A stretch of 64,000 nt of DNA from the NCBI GenBank assembly GCA_026545765.1, contig CM048841.1:3837212-3901211 (forward strand), written 5' to 3'. Every line of letters starts with the position of its first letter. Position 1 is the stretch's first letter. The position numbers and the translations under genes were made by a program. Below are positions 58,601 through 64,000 of this stretch, one piece after another. The notes beneath the pieces were generated by a model. The model searched no databases. It had not been told where the DNA came from and saw only the letters and a list, made by a program, of their open reading frames with translations. Source of the stretch: Plantago major (Eukaryota; Streptophyta; Magnoliopsida; Lamiales; Plantaginaceae).

Positions 58601-61600
58601 TCTGTTAATAATCTTTAAAAGCAAAGTCTGATCTTTGTTCATAGATAGATAGCACCAGACAAAAATAGGTTTGACTTGATGCAATAAGAATGCTCTCACA
58701 TAAGAGAGAGTTACTTACGGCCCCACATGACTATTGACAAGAATGAAGTAGATCCTCCAAAACTTCCTTTCCTTCATCATTCTTGGGCATAGCTGATACC
58801 TGAGCTTTGAGATTTCCTGAAAGATAAACAATAATATATCAAATTCTTCATTATTTGACATCTCAACCACAACCCAGACTGATACAGCACCTTTTACGGA
58901 ACAACGGCATCGCTTGTATATTTGAAGTGGTACAAACAAGAGTAAATTTTCCTCTCATTTCAATAGGGTTGATGCTTAATTCTACCAACTTTCAAGAAAC
59001 CCAGCTAATGGGGTTTGTTGAATTTCCAAGCCCGAGACTCTAGAAGGATAAATGTGATGAATTATTAAATATTTAACAATCATTTTGGTCCGGTTGAAAA
59101 TTGTTGGGAGAAAATATTGGAGCTCCGATGGATTGTAAGATATATATTTGTCCTGCTGAGAGTCACTAGGCATGTAAATGGAGCCACCCTAGTCTCTACT
59201 TTCAGCAAGAAAAACTTTCTTCAGTGGAACCATCAACCCAATTTTCTAACGTCACAACAATTACGCTATGTTCAAGCTCCCTTTGAACACCAAAGCAACA
59301 ACAGTGTATCTCTATTGCTTTGACATCAAAAGTTCTTAAAAATATTGTTTTCTTTACCCACTAGTCAGAGAGAGAAAAGAAAACACAGACAAGTAAAAAA
59401 TTAAAAACTCAAAGGCTAGTGTTGCTAGAGGATTATTTTCTGAATTATTCAGTTGGATCTTGCATTGCAATCTTCTCTCGAGGTAAAAGGTGTTAAAACT
59501 ATATTTCATTTTGGGAAGAGACAAAAGAATGCTTATCTCATTAAAGCAGTGCATCATTTGCACTTTCGTTCAAAATCCCTTTATAGCTAAAAAATTTCAA
59601 GCAGATTGTATCATTTATTAAATACTCACTCTACCAGGAGTTCCAAGTTCTAGTTTAGGAGTATAGGTGAGAGTTCACATGTAATTTAAACAATATATGT
59701 GTATTTACCAAGACGTTCCAGGAAGGGGCTACAGTTAGTGGCAATCGTATCCTTTCTCCATCTCTTTACTTTCTCTTTAGCAAATAAAAATATCTGACCA
59801 GGACCAAGAAAATCTAACCTTAACTGTTGATAGGACAATCTTTGCATGTCTTTCTTGCCATTCTGTGAGATCCTGTCGAACATTTGAGACGGCAGGAATA
59901 TCAGACATCTCCATGTCGTCTGTGCATAAGAAATGCATGTGTAGTTCATTAATTTTTGCTTGAAAACCATGGATAAATAATAGAATCGTGTGTTTTAAGA
60001 ATCAAACTGCCAGGTAGCTCAATAACAAAAAAACTTTTATAAGGGAAAAAAAAAAAAAAAACTAGCACTCTAAAATATGGGGCACCAGTGTCAATATTTG
60101 CAAGTTAACACAGAAAAAGGTCTGGGGTTCAACGAATTAAGTCTAGATATTCTCTTTTCACAAAAGAAACTCAGTCTTCTACGACAGTCATGTTGGTGTA
60201 TCTAGATGACATCATTGTAGCTGGTCATAATCAGAGATAAATTAATGAGTTAAAGGAGTATTTGAGATGTAACTTCAAGATTAAAGATCTGGGAGAGCAA
60301 AGATTCTTCTTTAAATTGAGGTGGCCAGAAGCTCTGAAGGGATATGCATCAACCAACATTAATATGAACTGGAAATCATTCAAGACTATGGCATGATGGT
60401 TCTAAACCTACAAACTAATCAATGTCGACTCCAGCACGTCCATATGAAAACTGCTACGAAGATTATGAAGTCTTCACCTGGGATAGATATGGAATATCCA
60501 GTGTACTGTGATGCAGATTGGGGAACATCTTAGGCAGCCTACTGTGTTTTCATTGGTAATTCTCCCATATCATGGAGATCTAAGAAGCAATAAACCATCA
60601 CTTGATCTTCAACTGAGGCTGAGTCCAAAGCAATGGCAGCAGTGACTTATGAAATGGCTTTGCTCAAACAGATTCCGAGTGATCTTGGAGTGGTTCATGA
60701 TCGAATATTATTAAGAATCCTAATCATGATTTTATGAATTTAATTATCCTAGAACTTATAATGCATCCTAAGACTTGAGAAATATCAAATGCACTGACAG
60801 TGCAAACTAGTGTATTTTGTTGAAGGGTAATACCTCCACGTATTGAATACTTCATTATGTGTGTATTGCGGATTACATATTACGTACCCGACATGCAACA
60901 AATAAGGTGACCCTGATTAATATAACAAATAACCAGCATTTAATGAGCAGTCTAATCACATTAACATTGATTGTCATGTGGTACGAGTGAGAGACTGCAC
61001 AATATATTCTCAATTTATTTCATGTTACCTCTGGGGCACAGTTTGCACATTCCTTAACCAAGGCTTCGGGAATACGAAGGTTTAGATGGGCATGTACGAA
61101 CATCTTGGGGGCGAAGTATAAACAAGAATAAGAAGAGGATGCAACCACAAATGAGCATTATCACCTAGTCCTTGTCCAGGTAAGAAGATATTTTTATCAT
61201 CAGAATCACAATTCAGTTATTTCTTCATTTCTCCATTATGGCTGTTGTTTATAACTGAAGTTAAAGTCAGCAAAGAATTCAAACTACTCACAGAAGCTGA
61301 AGAATGACTAATCGGTATGTATTCTCGAACCCCAGCCCTTGTCCAGGTAAGAAGATATTTTAAGGTCCCATGAGTAGTTATTCAGCAACCCCCAGTTCCA
61401 AAGTAATTTAAAGCTATCTCACTTTACATGTGCACATATTTGGTATGAGTACGACACTTGGATGATACCGACTCCAATCGAAATTGATAAACACATCATC
61501 GCATCATATCCTCATTACTTCTCAAGAATTTCAAACACGGCGAGTAACCTTTACTAGAACAAACAAAACGGCACACTGCACCAGATGTGTAAACTCTGCA

Positions 61601-62285
61601 TATCTAATTAGCTGAATCCATCTCCTCATTGAATATCAACATGCAAAAGTGAAAGAATCAAACAAAACTCTGATCACACGCGTCAATCTCACCAGAGAAA
61701 AAGCAACACCAATAGAAACACCACACCACCAATCAAATTGAACAGCAAACAACAGAAATGTACTCAAAACAGAATCAGATACAAAACTCTGATCACACGC
61801 GTCAATTTCACCAGAGAAAAGGCAACAGCAATAGAAACACCACACCACCAATCAAATTGAACAACAAACAACAGAAATGCACTCAAAACAGAAACAGATA
61901 ACAAAAATCAGCACTCCATACCTTCAATCGGAAAATCCTGGAAAGTGTTGATAGTAATCCCCTTGATGAAATCCCGCAACTGATCCGTAACACCGAACAT
62001 TTCGAGATCAGCAGGCGATGCAGCGACATTGTTTCCTCCTCCTCCATTCTGAGCCGAGTCGACGAAATTAACCACAGCCGGCGGGAGCTGAGCCGTGATC
62101 TGATCGGCGCGCTTCAGAGCCTCAGCGGCGATCTCCTTGGACTTCTTCGATGCCTCAGCAGCGAGCTCCCTGGATCGCTTCGAAGCCTCGGACACGACTT
62201 CGGAGAGGTTCGCGGAGGTGACGATCTCCTGCGATTTCTTCGCCGCTTCTTCAGCGAAACTACGAGCTCTTTGCCAGAAATCCAT
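55665..62285 (-). CDS. BSD-domain protein, 5 exons, 272 aa
   Basis: BSD domains are short three-helix modules found in TFIIH p62 and synapse-associated proteins; the function of this plant subgroup is poorly known. Exons, 5' to 3': 61922-62285, 59819-59919, 58719-58816, 57855-58066, 55665-55708. All introns are GT-AG and phase is kept throughout. Residues 5-66 form an amphipathic Ala/Lys/Glu helix with repeats such as EASKRSRELAAEASKKSKEI. The BSD domain spans about 130-198 and includes VRQDLTEWQERHAKIVLSTV and the diagnostic FW pair at about 174-175 (ERKFWRIYFILVNSHV). The tail is acidic (DEDSDGGDGGPG, DDGDDGFEDDFDKI). The start MDFWQRARSFAEEAAKKSQE fits the family. Introns are long and repeat-laden: a copia fossil and a tandem duplication in intron 1, two duplications in intron 4. 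Confidence 0.93.
56035..56328 (-). repeat. Direct duplication in BSD-gene intron 4 (first)
   Basis: CCTGATTGGAAAGAGAAAG, then CTAGACACTTG-like text, AAAAATCTAACTC and CAAACATGTCG...GACCACAGTTAAG occur at about 56035-56140 and again at about 56222-56328. Confidence 0.8.
56810..57360 (-). repeat. Direct duplication in BSD-gene intron 4 (second, about 283-bp period)
   Basis: Landmarks CTGCTACAAGCTTTGTTGCA (about 56889 and 57172), CATTAAATAGCTCAACC, GATGGCATGAGTACA and CATAGATAGTC recur in the same order at an offset of about 283 bases or slightly less. Confidence 0.8.
60130..60720 (+). mobile_element. Ty1/copia fossil in BSD-gene intron 1
   Basis: A short remnant of copia reverse transcriptase and RNase H, antisense to the host gene. 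Recognisable pieces are VYLDDIIVAGHNQ, FKIKDLGEQRFFF, CDADWG and SSTEAESKAMAAVTYEMALL. No LTRs are seen. Heavily broken and old. Confidence 0.75.
61168..61363. repeat. Direct repeat CTTGTCCAGGTAAGAAGATA in BSD intron 1
   Basis: The same 24-base phrase occurs at about 61171 and 61336, each containing a consensus donor CAG|GTAAG on the plus strand. The repeat is short and its origin unknown. Confidence 0.6.
61664..61901. repeat. Tandem duplication, 2 x about 119 bp, next to the first BSD-gene exon
   Basis: Units start AAAACTCTGATCACACGCGT at 61664 and 61783 and share CCAATAGAAACACCACACCA-like text and CAAATTGAAC. They differ at only a few bases, so the duplication is recent. It ends 20 bases from the exon 1 donor site in intron 1. 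Confidence 0.85.
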
Positions 62286-62509
62286 TGCAGAGATTTGCAG
62301 GTTGTATTGGATTGGAATTCGATTACAGTGATTTAGAAGGAAGATGTAGTGATGTGATTAATTGCTTGTTACATTATTTTGGATCGAATTAGTGAAGCTT
62401 GATGATACAATCTGCAACGTTATACTCCGGTTTTTACTTTTTTCCGGTCAACGATATTCAACTATATAAATTTATCTTAAAATGTAGATATGAAATGCTT
62501 TTGGTTTAA

Positions 62510-62715
62510 TTGTGGATTGTGTTAAATCGAGAACTACATTTGTTATATAAAGTCATTCAATTGATTACGGAAACGGTCGACGCGTGCAAGCTCTTGTTAC
62601 GAAATTCTTGGGAGGTTGAGTTCAAGAAAATAGATAGATTGGCTAATTCGTGTGCCGATCATTTAGCTCGACTATGCTGTTTTCGAGATTTTGGGATGAT
62701 GCTTTACTAAAACTT
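62510..62715 (+). mobile_element. LINE remnant, RNase H-like C-terminus
   Basis: Reads VIQLITETVDACKLLLRNSW then EVEFKKIDRLANSCADHLAR, closely resembling the end of the RNase H-like domain in the LINE fragment at 19480-19905 (KIDRLANVCADHLAK). It lies about 230 bases upstream of the BSD gene start. No tail or target duplication seen. Confidence 0.6.
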
Positions 62716-62858
62716 AAAAGAGTCATATATACTATGAGAGTCCTGAACAAATACACAATTTGGGGATGACTTGGTTTCTATTCAAATTCGTGGGTCAATT
62801 TGCGGATCTTGGGTTGCGGGTTCGGTAATATGAATCTAAAAACGGGTTGTTAGATTAA

Positions 62859-63330
62859 TATAAATACCCTATTTTTATTTTTTTCTTTCATTTCCTTCTT
62901 GCTTCTCTCTCTCTCTCTACCCTCTTCTCTTCCTTTCTCTCTCTCTTTTCCGATCACATTTGCGGCGATATCTCCGCCGTCCGACCACCAATCTTCAATC
63001 CGATCGCATATTCGAAGAAATGGTACCGATCTACCTTTCTACCGGTTTGCTTTTTTATTTGGTCGACTTTTGAAACGGTTGGCCGAATTGAAGGCTTTTC
63101 CTACGATATCTCATCCGTCCACCAATCTTAAATCCGATCGATATTTGAGTAGCCCGATCTACCTTTCTACCGGTTTCGTTTTTTCTTTTGGTCGACTTTT
63201 GAAACGTTTGGTCGGAATTCGAAGCTTTTTCGGTTATCTTCTCCGGCGGATCTCCGACTACACAACACATATAAGTCATAACCTTGCCGTTTCCTCGATT
63301 TTCAGGTTTCTTCTCTCGATTCTTCAATTT
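62859..63330 (+). promoter_or_regulatory. Promoter and duplicated CT-rich leader of an unidentified unit
   Basis: ATATAAATA (62859-62867) is followed after about 15 bases by a long CT-rich leader (TTGCTTCTCTCTCTCTCTAC). The leader contains a 138-bp tandem duplication (from about 62971 and 63109) sharing CCGATCTACCTTTCTACCGG and TTGGTCGACTTTTGAAACG. No coding exon is seen before the window ends. A 152-codon open frame over the leader does not resemble a protein. Confidence 0.5.
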
Positions 63331-63519
63331 TTTTCATTTTTTGTTTGGTTTTGGTGATTTTTATTGATTTCGCGTAACTTTATATTTCATGTGTAATTGT
63401 TGATGTTTTAACCTTAATTGTGCATGCTTGACCTGTAATTGTTGATGTTTGCGTGTTTGAACTCTATTGATAATGTTGAAGTGATTGTTGTTGTGCATGA
63501 TATGCTTCATTTTCTGTTG

Positions 63520-64000
63520 TTTTGATTGTAATTGTTGATTGTTAAGGGTAAATTGGTGATGCCTATGTTTATGCTTCATTTTTGCTTCGGTTATTATGCT
63601 TCATTTTTTGTTTCGATTATTATGTATGAATAGCATATATTTATACTTTAATTGTTGATTGTTAAGGGTAAATTGGTTATGCCTATGTTTATGCTTCATT
63701 TTTTATTCGGTTATTATGTATGAATAACCTATGTTTATACTGTAATTGTTGATTGTTAAGGGTAAATTGGTGATGCCTATGTTTATGCTTCATTTTTGCT
63801 TCGGTTATTATGCTTCAATTTTGCTTCGATTATTATGTATGAATAGACTATGTTTGTACTGTAATTGTTGATTGTTAAGGGTAAATTGGTGATGCATATG
63901 TTTATGCTTCATTTTTGCTTCGGTTATTATGCTTCATTTTTACTTCGATTATTATGTATGAATAGTCTATGTTTATACTGTAATTGTTGATTGTTAAGGG
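63520..64000 (+). repeat. Minisatellite of about 120 bp, running off the window end
   Basis: TTGATTGTTAAGGGTAAATT recurs at spacings of about 120, 93, 119 and 120 bases (GTTAAGGG at 63541, 63661, 63754, 63873 and 63993). The unit includes TATGTTTATGCTTCATTTTT and TTCGATTATTATGTATGAAT. The 93-base unit lacks one internal subunit of about 26 bases, itself part of a shorter repeat (GCTTC-GGTTATTAT / GCTTCATTTT). Confidence 0.9.

Overview
The window is nuclear DNA of a flowering plant. The genes are split by GT-AG introns, the spacers are AT-rich, and the repeats are typical plant ones (a Sirevirus-type copia element, a Ty3 element, a Helitron, CACTA, Stowaway, Tourist and hAT MITEs, L1-type LINE ends and tRNA-headed SINEs). 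The protein families and repeat types suit a eudicot, perhaps an asterid, but this is a guess from style and not a match.

Host genes, left to right: the last exon of an Mpv17/PMP22-type membrane protein (+, 779-1187); an intronless armadillo-repeat protein (-, 2799-3629); an OVATE family protein (+, 12615-13454); a complete five-exon PEX4 peroxisomal ubiquitin-conjugating enzyme (-, 13839-17976), convergent with the OVATE gene; a complete eight-exon O-fucosyltransferase-family/RRT-type Golgi glycosyltransferase (-, 46070-48944); a ZIP-transporter fragment (+, about 54.6-54.95 kb); and a complete five-exon BSD-domain protein (-, 55665-62285). Two promoter-like starts of unknown genes or transposons lie at 31.1 kb and 62.86 kb. 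The exon chains of PEX4 (157 aa), the RRT-type protein (498 aa) and the BSD protein (272 aa) were joined by hand, and phase is kept at every junction. The host genes are unrelated single loci and form no operon or pathway.

The rest is mostly layered transposons. 4.8-8.96 kb is a broken, 5'-truncated Ty3 fossil. 18.2-20.4 kb holds two adjacent inverted-repeat elements, the second carrying a LINE fragment and a Stowaway MITE. 21.6-23.9 kb is a string of small insertions, several with clear target duplications: LINE end, Tourist MITE, foldback element, SINE, MITE. 24221-30915 is a decayed 6.7-kb Helitron with a textbook 3' hairpin plus CTAGT end and three partial copies of its helicase core. 31283-42055 is a young 10.8-kb Sirevirus-like copia element with two near-identical LTRs, a 5-bp target duplication and a long extra 3' ORF. 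It sits between a TATA/CT-rich leader and a short candidate first coding exon. Behind that exon lies a 102-bp minisatellite with alternating unit types. 52037-53020 is a non-autonomous CACTA element.

I found no convincing new biological system. The best leads are: dispersed CAATGTTG...CAACATTG near-palindromes throughout the Sirevirus; the triplicated helicase core and a possible captured exon in the Helitron; two hairpin-forming inverted duplications next to or inside host genes (PEX4 intron 3, and the ZIP fragment); and the alternating minisatellite.
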